DNA of 64,000 bases from Lachnospiraceae bacterium (GCA_016282745.1 JAEELL010000146.1:124001-188000); one strand, 5' to 3'; positions 33,001-42,080 are shown, counted from the stretch's first letter. Numbers and translations are program-made. Notes: generated by a model not told the origin, from the letters alone.

Positions 33001-34377
33001 GTAGCAGATGATGAAGTGACTGATGAGGAAAGCTCAAAGGTTAAAACTACTACAGAAGAAGTAACAACAGAGATTGATACAGAAAGTGTAACAACCGAAA
33101 GCGAAACTGTAGAGGAAGAATCAAAAGTTTATAACACCGGAAATTATTACTTCTTGGAAGAATCAATTTCAGACAGTTATTACTTAAGCAAAGAACCTAC
33201 CCAGGTTCATGTATCTTACAAAGATCAGAATACACGAGTTATCGAAGCTGAGGCTGTAGTTAAGGATACACAGACAGAGGTCGAAATTGATAAGAGAATG
33301 ATTGCTTCATCTCAGGAAATTTCAGGCTGCAAATTAAGAATTACTGATAGCAAAAACAGGGAAATTGTTTCTTGGATCAGTGGAGATGAAAACTCAATTA
33401 CAGTAGCAGAAGGTTTAGATGAACTTGGTTATAGCAATTTCAAAACAGAGATGACTAAGGAAGGAAATCTAATCATTAGAGGATTGCTTCATGATGAAGA
33501 ATATAAACTTTATGAAACTAAACCGGCTGACGGTTTTGTAACTGCAAATGAGATTCCATTTAAGTTAATGGAAGTTGCCACAGAAGGAGAATCTTCAACT
33601 CAGGTGTTTGTTAAGAACGGTAACGAGTTTAAGACAGCCGAAGAAAACAAAGTTGTAATGTTTGATGACACTACAAAAATTCAGTTTTCAAAGACAAGCA
33701 TTACAGATGGAAAAGAGCTTCCGGGATGCCAGATGAAAGTTACAGACAAAGAAACAGGCAAAGTAATGGATGAATGGACTTCTACTAAAAACAGCCACAT
33801 GGTTGAAGGCAAATACGTAGTTGGAAAGACATACATTCTTTCAGAAACAAAACCTGCTGATGGATTTGTAACAGCAACAAAAGTTGAATTCACAGTACAG
33901 GATGATGGAGCAGTTCAGAAAGTACATATGGTGGATGACACTACAAAGGTTGAATTTAGCAAATTTGCATCAGATACAAAGAAGCAGCTTAAGGGTGCTA
34001 AGTATGAAGTATACAACAGCAAAGGTAAGAAGGTTTATAAATTTACAACAGGTAAGAAAGCAGAACTGATTGAAGGAGTTCTTAAGGTTGGTGAAACTTA
34101 TACATTCAAGGAGGTTGATGCTCCTGAAAACTACAAAGTTGCAAAGGATGTAAGTATCACAATTAAAGATACCGGAAAGATTCAAAAACTTAGTGCAGTT
34201 GATGCAAGGATACCAGTTGTGCCTGACACACCGCAGACCGGTAGAGAAGATGAGGCAGCAAGAGGTTTTGTATACCTTGGAGGAATGCTGATTCTTACAG
34301 CCATTAACTTTGCAATCTTTATGCATGATACACGTGTAGGTAAGAAGGGTAAAAAGAAAGATGAGGAAGACGATTAA
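30088..34377 (+). CDS. Giant sortase-anchored surface adhesin with thioester and CnaB domains
   Basis: The protein is 1429 aa. Signal peptide ~1-31. The N-terminal domain has a thioester pair, Cys70 (VFCLDLG) and Gln124 (YAQCLIW), as in TED adhesins that bond covalently to host surfaces. Then come many SpaA/CnaB-like Ig repeats with E...(K) isopeptide hints (GKYEIKEVN, YLKNNEIY, DYRVYEVEGPNGF, ETKPADGFVTA twice). The C-terminal sorting signal is DTPQTGRE, a hydrophobic span and a basic/acidic tail. The LPXTG position carries TPQTG, matching the sortase encoded next door. ATG 30088 has GAGGAGG. The overlap with the sortase gene (17 bases) supports coupled expression. Confidence 0.85.
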   Translation: MNKNFKRFISALLVIVTVITALPFASKDVMAAERKSKLNNLGNLGTVKIGNKSESGTWWQTQIEDNPVFCLDLGKACHTGWTYVSSEKTISSDSNNKSDALKAKIGYWYSVTKKGNTKAWVYAQCLIWAVEEGVTSEDGLKNIIKQVKDNTGYYKDDKVYGDIFDIAGVVTCEVFIWKYKSDTDEDEIQKLMQIKGDKVEYKFFPYNNDEAYRQRITLRKNDEDGNPLSKVNFRFTAKNNKELYSYKFNGWGDAESGDADDDATKFTQDVLTDSNGKITFRFTYKLQSKNYYYVPEDVLSQMSSDAKKEMKDILDDEGFKYAADLSKDGAKKLAQKDLDDQFKDIENTYIIEELDSGNDNILKNFTVEQGSNKVSSNGDSKITIKLSAADSWTKVDGEWPETADETYSEFRLAYKPVLKDKYKKVKINAVKVDAETGRVTQGDATFKDAVYGVYSDSKCTKLLDTYKTNEKGEFSTKDYRCGTDLYMKEITPPTGYLKNNEIYTIDTDGKQFSAEYNSISKRVDEDVIKGDVSIIKGMTNGAAGFIKPEKNAEFQVYLASAGSYEKAKDTERDSLVTDEEGYAKTKKLPYGTYIVHQTKGMDETEFCPDFYVDVKENGKTYKYYLNNPIFHAYLKIVKKDSQTKKTVLKAGTTYQIYKLSDDGTETLVKQSYSNGNQIVNVDRFVSDESGEIITYEKLEAGDYRVYEVEGPNGFRNEKRFIDIKITNKSYKEMTDAEGNKYLYAEYEYFNNETYGKFKLEKTGPVISGFEATTDNPLVKEFTYENIFIPNAVFELVAKEDIATQDNQGETWFKEGDIVATITTGKGAEFTSDCEGICSYKLDDKGIVEVNVPLGKYEIKEVNTVKGRVLPKKAAWDLEFVWNSQLDEYVYDTSGNTEDGVLKVNNEFPKTEISIKKQDNKTEEAIPGTVFGFYSKDNIYDKDGNIIVKANEKMATVVTDENGKAVIPFSVPVADDEVTDEESSKVKTTTEEVTTEIDTESVTTESETVEEESKVYNTGNYYFLEESISDSYYLSKEPTQVHVSYKDQNTRVIEAEAVVKDTQTEVEIDKRMIASSQEISGCKLRITDSKNREIVSWISGDENSITVAEGLDELGYSNFKTEMTKEGNLIIRGLLHDEEYKLYETKPADGFVTANEIPFKLMEVATEGESSTQVFVKNGNEFKTAEENKVVMFDDTTKIQFSKTSITDGKELPGCQMKVTDKETGKVMDEWTSTKNSHMVEGKYVVGKTYILSETKPADGFVTATKVEFTVQDDGAVQKVHMVDDTTKVEFSKFASDTKKQLKGAKYEVYNSKGKKVYKFTTGKKAELIEGVLKVGETYTFKEVDAPENYKVAKDVSITIKDTGKIQKLSAVDARIPVVPDTPQTGREDEAARGFVYLGGMLILTAINFAIFMHDTRVGKKGKKKDEEDD

Positions 34378-35074
34378 AGTAATAGTTTTTCTGACATTGT
34401 TTGGGGTATTGATGCTCATCCCACCAAGAACTGGTGGGGTGGCACCAAGCCATAAAGCAAGCAGCCGATTCAGAAATGAGAATAATAATGAAATCAGTAA
34501 TGAGTCAATTAAGAAAAAGAAACTAGAAAACAAAGAAAAAAATGATGATGTTATAGGTTACTTAACAATACCTGGCACATCAGTTGATTATCCGATTATG
34601 CAGACCAAAGATAATCCGGACTTCTATCTGGATCACGATATCAATAAAAAATATGACTTTAAAGGTACACCGTATCTGTCGGCATATTGTGATATGGAAA
34701 AATCAGATAACTTGATTATCTACGGTCACAACATAAACGGAGGAAGAATGTTTGGTGAACTTTTGAAATATAAACAGAAAACATTTTATGACAATCACAA
34801 GTATTTATATTTTGATGCCAAACAGGAACAACAATACGAAATCTTTGCTGTCATCAGTGTAGATGTAAATGCATTTACATATTGGAAATTTGTCATGGCG
34901 ATTGATGAAGCAGATTTTAATAAATTTGTATCAAAAGTAAAGGCAAACAGTCTTTACGAAACAGAGATCACACCGGAGTACGGTGAGCAACTATTAACAC
35001 TCTCTACCTGCGATAACGGTAGAGGAAAAGACTACAGATTTGTGGTCTTTGCAAAACCAATATTAAACAATTAG
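34361..35074 (+). CDS. srtB: Class B sortase
   Basis: The protein is 237 aa. It has an N-terminal membrane anchor (~5-22), then the sortase fold: YLTIPGTSVDYPIMQ (~63), His in YGHNINGG (~127), catalytic Cys in TLSTCDNG (~217) and Arg in DYRFVVF. It cuts the sorting signal of its substrate and joins it to the cell wall or a pilin Lys. The neighbour it overlaps is the likely substrate. Confidence 0.9.
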   Translation: MRKTIKVIVFLTLFGVLMLIPPRTGGVAPSHKASSRFRNENNNEISNESIKKKKLENKEKNDDVIGYLTIPGTSVDYPIMQTKDNPDFYLDHDINKKYDFKGTPYLSAYCDMEKSDNLIIYGHNINGGRMFGELLKYKQKTFYDNHKYLYFDAKQEQQYEIFAVISVDVNAFTYWKFVMAIDEADFNKFVSKVKANSLYETEITPEYGEQLLTLSTCDNGRGKDYRFVVFAKPILNN

Positions 35075-35086
35075 GAGGAAAAACAA

Positions 35087-36097
35087 ATGAATATGAATTT
35101 TGAAGAATTTAAAGAGAAAGTAGCAGAAGAGTTAAAGAATTATTTAGGAGCAGGATATGAAAACGTTCAGGTAATGTTCAAAGATGCAATGAAGGTAAAC
35201 AGAACTGTTGAACAGCTTAGTATCATGGGAATTCCGGGACATGAGAATGCATCACCGTCCATTCCAATTGAAGCGGTGTATGAAGATTATTTTGAAAAGG
35301 AAGATTTTGGTGAAGTAATGGAACATTTAGCAGGAACTATTAAGCAGGCTGTTAGCAAGATTCCAAGTTCACCGATTAATAACGGATTGGATTTTAGCAA
35401 TGCAGAAAAAAATATCTTCTTTACATTAGTAAATACTGAACAGAATCAGGAACTTCTTGAAACTGTTCCGCATAGGGAATTTGAAGATTTATCAATTGTT
35501 TATCGCTGGAACGTAGGCGGTGACGGAGATGGACTTTACACAAATATTGTTAACAATGACTTTGCAAAACAGCTCGGCAAGACAGAGGAAGAATTGTTTG
35601 AACTTGCAAAGGAAAATACCAAGACACTGTTTCCTGTCACAATCCAGAACATGAATGAAGTGATTGCAGACATGATGTTTCCAGGGACACCGATTGATGA
35701 TGAGATGAGAGCAGAGTTCGAAGCAACAGTGGCAGAAGTTCCGGATGAAAGAGCTATGTATGTTATTTCAAACAAAGCAAAAATCTTTGGTGCTGCATCA
35801 ATGCTTTATGAAGAAAAACTTCATGATTTAGCAGAGAAGCTTAATTCAAATCTTTATATTTTGCCGTCATCAGTGCATGAGTGCATTGCAATTAGTGATA
35901 AGTGTGGTCCGGTAGAAGAACTTGCCGATATGGTTTATGAAATCAATATGGAACAGGTTGAAATTGGTGAAAGACTTTCGAATCAGGTTTACCACTATGA
36001 CAGAGATGAAAGAAAGGTATCACTGGCAACTGATACACCAAATAAGAGTCTTGATAATGACGACAGAGATATTTCAAATGACAGAGGAGGACGTTAA
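35087..36097 (+). CDS. DUF5688 family protein
   Basis: The protein is 336 aa, soluble. It has the DUF5688 hallmarks EFKEKVAEELKNYL at the start, YEDYFEKEDFGEV and, later, NSNLYILPSSVHECIAI. The family is common in Clostridia conjugative elements between surface genes and mob genes; its function is unknown. AGGAGG precedes ATG 35087. The next small gene starts two bases after its stop. Confidence 0.75.
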   Translation: MNMNFEEFKEKVAEELKNYLGAGYENVQVMFKDAMKVNRTVEQLSIMGIPGHENASPSIPIEAVYEDYFEKEDFGEVMEHLAGTIKQAVSKIPSSPINNGLDFSNAEKNIFFTLVNTEQNQELLETVPHREFEDLSIVYRWNVGGDGDGLYTNIVNNDFAKQLGKTEEELFELAKENTKTLFPVTIQNMNEVIADMMFPGTPIDDEMRAEFEATVAEVPDERAMYVISNKAKIFGAASMLYEEKLHDLAEKLNSNLYILPSSVHECIAISDKCGPVEELADMVYEINMEQVEIGERLSNQVYHYDRDERKVSLATDTPNKSLDNDDRDISNDRGGR

Positions 36098-36098
36098 T

Positions 36099-36296
36099 AT
36101 GCAGAGAAATGAATTTGAAGAATTAATTGAACATATCAGATATCAGGTTGAGGAAGAAAGAGTTAATCACTATATCCACAGAGCAGTAAGCAATATGGAT
36201 GAAAAGATTAATTTAAAGGATGTAATTAAAGCCATTGTAGATGAAGCGCATGAAGAAGATTTCGTAATCAGAATCAGTATTGAAATCAATGGATAA
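36099..36296 (+). CDS. Small acidic helical protein, unknown
   Basis: The protein is 65 aa (QRNEFEELIEHIRYQVEEERVN...). ATG 36099 follows AGAGGAGG; the frame upstream of it overlaps DUF5688 and is not coding. Its end overlaps the RadC/JAB start by eight bases. No family recognised; small partners at this locus often help relaxase or mob proteins. Confidence 0.55.
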   Translation: MQRNEFEELIEHIRYQVEEERVNHYIHRAVSNMDEKINLKDVIKAIVDEAHEEDFVIRISIEING

Positions 36297-36831
36297 GTTG
36301 AATGAAGTTAGAATTCGTCTGGTCAAAGGAAATCCGCTGTGGTCGGAAACATCCATGCAGACACCAAGAGCTGCTGTAGAAGTTCTTGGGGACTATATCA
36401 GAGAGCTTGATAGAGAAGCTCTCTGTGTAGTCAATCTCAATAGCAAGTTAAAGCCAATCAATTTCAGTATCGTCAGCGTTGGGTCAGTCAATCAGAGTTT
36501 AGCCAATCCAGGCGACATCATGAAATCGGCAATACTTAGCAATGCATCTTTTATAACGATGCTACACAATCATCCGTCATCAGATCTTACCCCTTCAAAG
36601 CAGGATGTGGAGATAACAGAGCGGATGATTCAAGTTGGAAATCTGCTTGGAATTAATCTTTTAGATCATATCATAGTGGGACCTGAGAAAGATGAATTCT
36701 ACAGTTTGAGAGAAAAACATGAAGTGAATTTTCTTGCGTGTAATCGTTACGATGGGAACATTGAAAACCTGAAATTTAATACAGAAGAAGGTCTGTTAGT
36801 AGCAGAAGAAAAAGTAGGTAGAAGTAGGTAA
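36289..36831 (+). CDS. RadC/JAB-domain protein
   Basis: The protein is 180 aa. A short helical N-terminus leads to the JAB/MPN fold, with the Zn-binding motif HNHPSSDLTPSKQD (His-x-His...Asp) near 94 and an LGINLLDHIIVG stretch. RadC-type proteins are frequent on mobile elements but their biochemical role is unproven; a metalloprotease is possible. ATG 36289 overlaps the previous stop; a TTG at 36280 is in frame but has no site. Confidence 0.8.
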   Translation: MDKLNEVRIRLVKGNPLWSETSMQTPRAAVEVLGDYIRELDREALCVVNLNSKLKPINFSIVSVGSVNQSLANPGDIMKSAILSNASFITMLHNHPSSDLTPSKQDVEITERMIQVGNLLGINLLDHIIVGPEKDEFYSLREKHEVNFLACNRYDGNIENLKFNTEEGLLVAEEKVGRSR

Positions 36832-36840
36832 TGCGTGCCG

Positions 36841-36899
36841 GGGGTATTAGGGGAACTCCCTTAACAAGAATGCTTTTGTGGACACAGAAGCGTATCTTG
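36841..36899 (+). other. Candidate origin of transfer (oriT)
   Basis: This gap between the JAB gene and mobC holds an imperfect inverted repeat around TTAGGGGAACTCCCTTAA and a large stem-loop (36865-36899) with core GCTTTTGTG / CACAGAAGC (one G-U) and outer CAAGA / TCTTG arms. Stem-loops beside nic next to mobC and relaxase are typical of oriT. I cannot place the nick. Confidence 0.6.
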
Positions 36900-36946
36900 C
36901 AGTAGAACCGACACCCATATTTGAGACTTAAAAAGGCGGTGATAAA

Positions 36947-37270
36947 TTGGCAAAAAAAGACAAAATACTCAGACTTCGAGTGGATCAGGATGAGTACGAA
37001 ATTATTTATAAAAATGTAAAAAAGAGCAAGAAGAAGTTTTCTGAATACGCCAGAGAAATGCTAACTCAAAATGTTGTTGAGAGTCCGGAATGCAGAGAAC
37101 TGTTATCAAAGCTTATCACTGAAATCAACTATATAGGTCACAACATTAATCAGATTGTTAAAAACAACAACAGTGGTCTTTATAAGAAAAGTGATAAGGA
37201 AAGGCTTTCTGAACAGATAAGGCTTGTATACAAAAAACTGGATGAGGTGATTTGTCACTATGGCGGTTAG
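36947..37270 (+). CDS. mobC: MobC-like relaxosome protein
   Basis: The protein is 107 aa. An N-terminal ribbon-helix-helix-like part (ILRLRVDQDEYEIIYKNVKKSKKKFSEYARE) leads to the MobC signature INYIGHNINQIVKNNN. MobC helps the relaxase open DNA at oriT. TTG 36947 lies seven bases after AGGCGG; there is no upstream ATG. It overlaps the relaxase by 11 bases. Confidence 0.85.
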   Translation: MAKKDKILRLRVDQDEYEIIYKNVKKSKKKFSEYAREMLTQNVVESPECRELLSKLITEINYIGHNINQIVKNNNSGLYKKSDKERLSEQIRLVYKKLDEVICHYGG

Positions 37271-38699
37271 CAGAATTTTGCATATGAAAAGTCATTCTCA
37301 TTCCAAGAGCTTGCATCTCAGACGAGGCATTGAATACATCCTTAAAGATGAAAAAACAAACGATGGCCTGTATACCGGAGCGGTTAATTGCAGAAAAGAC
37401 AAAGCACTTGCAGATATGTTATCCACGAAATCTTTTTTCGGAAAAACCGATAAAAGGCAGGGGTATCACTTAATCATTTCTTTTAAAGAAGGTGAGTGTG
37501 ATGCGGATACAGCGTTTAAGGTGGTGCAGGAATATGTAGATACATATCTAAAAGATAATTACGAGGCAGTCTATTCAGTTCATACAGATACAGATCACAT
37601 ACATGGTCATATCATTTGGAACAGTGTGAGATTTACCGATGGTTATAAATACCGTTACGAAAAAGGAGATTGGGAGCGTGTTATTCAACCGTTGGTAAAT
37701 CGCATCTGTGAAAAGTACGGCTTATCAACGATAGATCCGGCTGAAAAGTCTGTCGAAGAAAAAGAGTGGGATGTGAAAAAGAACGGTGCATTTGTCTGGA
37801 ATGAGCAAATCAAAAAAGACGTGGATGCATGCATTTTAAGAAGTGCTGACTTTCAGATGTTTATTCAGTCCATGAAAGAACTTGGATATGAAATCAAGTA
37901 CGGAAAGTACATGGCAGTAAAGCCAAAAGGAATGCAGCGTTTTAGAAGACTGAAAAGCCTGGGAGAGGGTTACTCGGAAGATGAAATCAAAGTAAGGATA
38001 GAAAAAGAATCAATGAAGTCTTATCAAGGGAAAAGTTACAGGAATTATTCTCCAAAGATAAGATTCTATAAAGGAAAGGTCAAAAAGAGAAAATTAACAG
38101 GTCTTCAGAAGGAGTATTTTAGGATGCTTTATAGACTTGGAAAGATTAGAAAAAGATCTTATTCGCAAGTTTGGAAGTATAAGGAAGACTTAAAGAAGTT
38201 TGATCGACTGAAAAAACAATATCTTTTCTTATCGACTTATGAGATTGGAAAAGCAGAAGAAATAACTACAGCACAAAAAAAGATAAGGACAAAGATTAAG
38301 ACTTTAAATCTTGCAAAGAAGGTATTGGAAAGTGAAATGAATGAAAAGGCAGATATTATTCAGGCAGTGGATGTCATTAAAGAAGAAAGCAAAGCTTCAC
38401 TTCTTTATAAGTTAGGAGATGAGTTCTTCAAAGAATCTGACGACAAAGTAAAGGAAGCAAAAGAGGTCTTGAAAACTCATGGAATAACTTTTGAGGATGC
38501 CAAAACTTTAAAGGAACATTATGAGTCGCTACTGAAGGAAAATGCCAATAGTGTCAAAAAACTTCGTTCAGATATTAATACCGGCTATCAGATAAAGAAG
38601 GATATTGAAGAAAGAATTAAAGAACGCGAAATAGAGCGCAGCAAAGAAAAAGAAAGGACTGATCAAATTGAAGATAAAAGAAAAATCAGAAAGAGATAG
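37260..38699 (+). CDS. MOBP-type relaxase
   Basis: The protein is 479 aa. The N-terminal relaxase domain (~1-200) holds motif III HTDTDHIHGHIIWN (metal-binding His triad) near 118 and an early Tyr/Leu-rich motif I (SLHLRRGIEYILKDEKT). It nicks oriT and stays on the 5' end. The rest is Lys/Glu-rich and coiled-coil. It overlaps mobC and precedes genes of the coupling complex, as in Tn1549-like elements. Confidence 0.9.
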   Translation: MAVSRILHMKSHSHSKSLHLRRGIEYILKDEKTNDGLYTGAVNCRKDKALADMLSTKSFFGKTDKRQGYHLIISFKEGECDADTAFKVVQEYVDTYLKDNYEAVYSVHTDTDHIHGHIIWNSVRFTDGYKYRYEKGDWERVIQPLVNRICEKYGLSTIDPAEKSVEEKEWDVKKNGAFVWNEQIKKDVDACILRSADFQMFIQSMKELGYEIKYGKYMAVKPKGMQRFRRLKSLGEGYSEDEIKVRIEKESMKSYQGKSYRNYSPKIRFYKGKVKKRKLTGLQKEYFRMLYRLGKIRKRSYSQVWKYKEDLKKFDRLKKQYLFLSTYEIGKAEEITTAQKKIRTKIKTLNLAKKVLESEMNEKADIIQAVDVIKEESKASLLYKLGDEFFKESDDKVKEAKEVLKTHGITFEDAKTLKEHYESLLKENANSVKKLRSDINTGYQIKKDIEERIKEREIERSKEKERTDQIEDKRKIRKR

Positions 38700-38710
38700 G
38701 AGGTGGTCAT

Positions 38711-39043
38711 ATGCCTAGTGATTTTTTACTTGCATATCAAGTAGTAAAGGAAAAACGTAAGGAGCAGATGGAGATTGAAAAGACAGAAAAGAAAGAAGCA
38801 CCAGTAGGGCTTCTAAAGAAAATATTCTTTTCAAAAAAATACAATATCAATCTGGTAGACCGCCTTACGAGAAAAGAATTGCAGGTAGATCAGATGAAGC
38901 AGATTAGGCGAGCTATCAGTTTGGGACTGCCTGAGAGACAGATTAATTCATTGGTTAACTGCAACAAAGATGCAGATGCAATGTCTACGATTGTTGATAT
39001 TGCAGTCACGCTGATGAAAAAGAATAAGGAGGCTAAAGGATGA
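38711..39043 (+). CDS. Small basic protein of the mobilisation operon, unknown
   Basis: The protein is 110 aa, Lys/Glu-rich, with a C-terminal helical region (LGLPERQINSLVNCNKDADAM). No family recognised; position between relaxase and pcfB implies a mobilisation role. AGGAGGTGG precedes ATG 38711. The end overlaps the next gene by four bases. Confidence 0.6.
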   Translation: MPSDFLLAYQVVKEKRKEQMEIEKTEKKEAPVGLLKKIFFSKKYNINLVDRLTRKELQVDQMKQIRRAISLGLPERQINSLVNCNKDADAMSTIVDIAVTLMKKNKEAKG

Positions 39044-39969
39044 GTGAAATAACAGAATCAATTCAGATTATTAGATTTGGGTTTGACGGTTTAAGACTTG
39101 GAATGGATGTTACCGGAGCAACGGTAAAGCAGATAAAGAATCTGACAATCTTCATTGTTGGGCTTCTCCATAGAGAAAAACTGCAGGGTAAGTCTTCTCT
39201 TAAACAGATGCTTAAGAAGGACGGAAGCTTGCAGGTGTTAAAGATTAAGGAAGAGGATTTTAAGAAACTTAAAAAGCTGCTTAAGAAATATGGAGTTTTA
39301 TATTCAGTACTACCTGACATCAATAAGAAAGATGGTATGTGCGAAATATTATTTCATACTGAAGCAACACCGAGAATCAATGAGATTGTTGAAAAGTTAG
39401 AGTCAGCAAAAGTGGAGAGTTTGGTTGATTATGCAAAGAATGGAAAAGACGGAAATTATGAAAAGATCATTGAGGAATTTAAGAAGGATAATCTGATTCC
39501 CAAGGAAGCCCTCGAGGTCGACAAAAAAGAAATAAAGAATATTTCTAGAGAGATTAATAAAACTGCAATGCAGAAAGATCCTAACAAGGTATGTCTTGTT
39601 ATCAATAAGTCGATTATTGTCGAAACAAGAGGGGAAGAGACAAGAGTTGTTATTCCGCGTACAAAGGGTGAAAAATACTTAAAGTTTAAGAACGATGAAT
39701 TTATTCTTTCTAAATCGGGGAATAGTTATTTCTTGTTCTTAGATTCTAAGAAAGAATATCCAATCGAAGATATCTCCGGAAAGACTTTAAACAAGATGTC
39801 TGGGACAGAGATTAAGAGAAATTACTTCTTAGAGAATGAGCCTGCAAGAGTTCAGGAAAGGAAGAAAAAGAAAGAACAGCAGAAAATCTCAAACTCTAAG
39901 AAAAAGCAAAGTGCAAAAAAGACACATTCCAAACCATATAAACCAAAAACTTCAAGTAGAAGTAGGTGA
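39040..39969 (+). CDS. PcfB/DUF3801-like protein
   Basis: The protein is 309 aa. The first ~150 residues have the PcfB pattern (FDGLRLGMDVTGATVKQI, LLHREKLQGKSSLKQML, KKYGVLYSVLPD), a known companion of VirD4 in Gram-positive transfer systems. The C-terminus is a Lys/Arg-rich tail (KKKKEQQKISNSKKKQSAK). It overlaps the VirD4 start by four bases. Confidence 0.75.
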   Translation: MSEITESIQIIRFGFDGLRLGMDVTGATVKQIKNLTIFIVGLLHREKLQGKSSLKQMLKKDGSLQVLKIKEEDFKKLKKLLKKYGVLYSVLPDINKKDGMCEILFHTEATPRINEIVEKLESAKVESLVDYAKNGKDGNYEKIIEEFKKDNLIPKEALEVDKKEIKNISREINKTAMQKDPNKVCLVINKSIIVETRGEETRVVIPRTKGEKYLKFKNDEFILSKSGNSYFLFLDSKKEYPIEDISGKTLNKMSGTEIKRNYFLENEPARVQERKKKKEQQKISNSKKKQSAKKTHSKPYKPKTSSRSR

Positions 39970-42077
39970 TCTATGTGAAGAAAAAGAAAAGTATGTTAGC
40001 TCCATTTCTTATATTGGGAGAAATACTTTGTGTTTATTTTGGGTATGTTGCCAATGGTGTGTGGGAGAAGGGCGTAGATGTCATGACTTTTATGGAAAGA
40101 TTTGATAACGCCTTACTTCCGCCAAGCCTAAAGTATATGAATAAAACTACACCTAAGGCGGTACTTGTAGCAACAATTCTTTATGGAATTGCAGTTCTCA
40201 TGTATTTAACCAGCAGAAGAAATTTAATGCATGGAAAGGAGTTTGGTACAGCTAAATTTGCAGATGCAGCAATGCTTAATAAAAAACTGGCAGATGAGGA
40301 TGAGAGCAAAAACAGGATTCTTAGCAACAATGTAAGAGTGAGTCTTGATACAACCAAAACACATATTAATAACAACGTGCTAATCATTGGTGGATCCGGT
40401 GCGGGTAAGACCTTCTATATGGTTAAGCCAAACATTATGCAGATGATGGAAGGCGGTTCGTTTATTGCACTTGATCCAAAGGGCGAAATAGCAAGAGCAA
40501 CAGGAAAGATGCTTAGAGACAATGGCTATAATGTAAAGATTCTTAATCTTATCGACATGAAACAGTCAGATTGCTATAACCCTTTCAGATACATCAAGGA
40601 AGAGAATGATGTAATCAAACTTGTAACAAATCTGATTAGTAATACAACACCGAAAGATGCAGCTCCAACTGATCCGTTTTGGACTAAGTCAGAAGGTATG
40701 TTGTTGCAGGCATTGTTCTACTATGTGTGGAAGGAATTACCGGAGGAAGAACAAAACTTCCAGTCGGTACTTAGCCTGTTATCGCAAGCGGAAGTAAACG
40801 AAAAAAATAGAGATTCAGAACTTACTAAGAAGATAAAGAAACTTGCAGAAACAAGTCCGCTTGGAGTTATGCATCCGGCATATAAACAGTATATGAAAGT
40901 AATCAGAGGTGCAGGTGATACGGTAAGGTCGATTATTATTTCGGCAAACTCCAGATTGGCACTTTTGGAAAACGAGCAGATACTAAGAGTCTTATCAAAG
41001 GATGACTTAAAGCTTGAAGAATTAGGAATCGGTGTAGGAGGAGATAAGAAAACTAGAACAGCCCTGTTTTGCATCATACCTGATTCGGACAAGTCCTATA
41101 ACTTCGTTGTGGGTATGCTTTACACTCAATTGTTTCAAGAATTGTACAGACAGGCAGATTTTAAGTACGGTGGAAAACTTCCATTAGAAGTAACGCTTAT
41201 GATGGACGAGTTTGCAAACGTCGCATTGCCGGATGACTTTTGCTCCATTCTTTCAACTATGCGAAGTAGAAGAATCAATGCAATGATTATCATTCAGAAC
41301 ATGGCGCAGCTTAAAGCATTGTTTAAGGATACATGGGAAACCATTACCGGTAACTGTGACAGCTTGGTTTATTTAGGTGGCAATGAAAAATCAACACATC
41401 AGTATATTTCTGAAATGCTTGGTAAAGCAACAATTGATAAAAGAAGCAACGGAGAGACTAGAGGTGTTCACGGTTCAAGTTCCAGAAACTATGACGTTTT
41501 GGGAAGAGAACTAATGATGCCGGATGAAGTTAGAAATATGGACAACAGTAAATGCTTGGTATTCATCAAAGGATTTCAACCGGTGTTTGATGATAAATAC
41601 ATACCGATGAGGCACAAGAATTTCCATCTGACAGAAGATGGTGGGGCAGCTGCCTATGAGCATAACAAAAAAGAAAAAATAGGAACAATTAAGTTCTTAA
41701 GTGAAAAGGGATTGGATCAGATTGAACATCAGGCAAAAGAGAATAAGGCTATTTCATTTTATGATATGTCCTTAGAAGAAATTATGATGCTTGAAGAAGT
41801 CACTGAGGGAAATGAGTCAAATCAGTCAGAGGCAGATGGGGATGCAAGAGTATTATCAAAACCTGCATCACAGGGAAAAACTGATGAAGAGATAGATGAT
41901 GAGATTACTGAAAAACTTTGTTCAGAAAACTTTAGTGATGAGCAGATACAGACAATCTACGCCTTAAGAGATATAGGAGTTTCAAATTCATTTATTTTGG
42001 ACAACTTAGATCCAAGTATTCCGGCTAAGGAACTTAGTGAAAAAGGAAAAGAATACATAAAGCAAAGGAGAGAATAG
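39966..42077 (+). CDS. virD4: VirD4/TraG-type coupling protein
   Basis: The protein is 703 aa. Two N-terminal membrane spans (~10-35 and ~60-80) are followed by Walker A GGSGAGKTF (~142) and Walker B MMDEFANVALPDDF (~405), with the TrwB-like arginine region later. It delivers relaxosome DNA to the transfer channel. GTG 39966 overlaps the previous stop; GTG 39975, which is better placed after AGGTGA, is equally possible. Confidence 0.92.
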   Translation: MIYVKKKKSMLAPFLILGEILCVYFGYVANGVWEKGVDVMTFMERFDNALLPPSLKYMNKTTPKAVLVATILYGIAVLMYLTSRRNLMHGKEFGTAKFADAAMLNKKLADEDESKNRILSNNVRVSLDTTKTHINNNVLIIGGSGAGKTFYMVKPNIMQMMEGGSFIALDPKGEIARATGKMLRDNGYNVKILNLIDMKQSDCYNPFRYIKEENDVIKLVTNLISNTTPKDAAPTDPFWTKSEGMLLQALFYYVWKELPEEEQNFQSVLSLLSQAEVNEKNRDSELTKKIKKLAETSPLGVMHPAYKQYMKVIRGAGDTVRSIIISANSRLALLENEQILRVLSKDDLKLEELGIGVGGDKKTRTALFCIIPDSDKSYNFVVGMLYTQLFQELYRQADFKYGGKLPLEVTLMMDEFANVALPDDFCSILSTMRSRRINAMIIIQNMAQLKALFKDTWETITGNCDSLVYLGGNEKSTHQYISEMLGKATIDKRSNGETRGVHGSSSRNYDVLGRELMMPDEVRNMDNSKCLVFIKGFQPVFDDKYIPMRHKNFHLTEDGGAAAYEHNKKEKIGTIKFLSEKGLDQIEHQAKENKAISFYDMSLEEIMMLEEVTEGNESNQSEADGDARVLSKPASQGKTDEEIDDEITEKLCSENFSDEQIQTIYALRDIGVSNSFILDNLDPSIPAKELSEKGKEYIKQRRE

Positions 42078-42080
42078 TTT

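Noticed and set aside
35922-36098. Long upstream extension of the 65-aa gene at 36099
   Set aside because: It overlaps DUF5688 in another frame, while ATG 36099 has an AGAGGAGG site.
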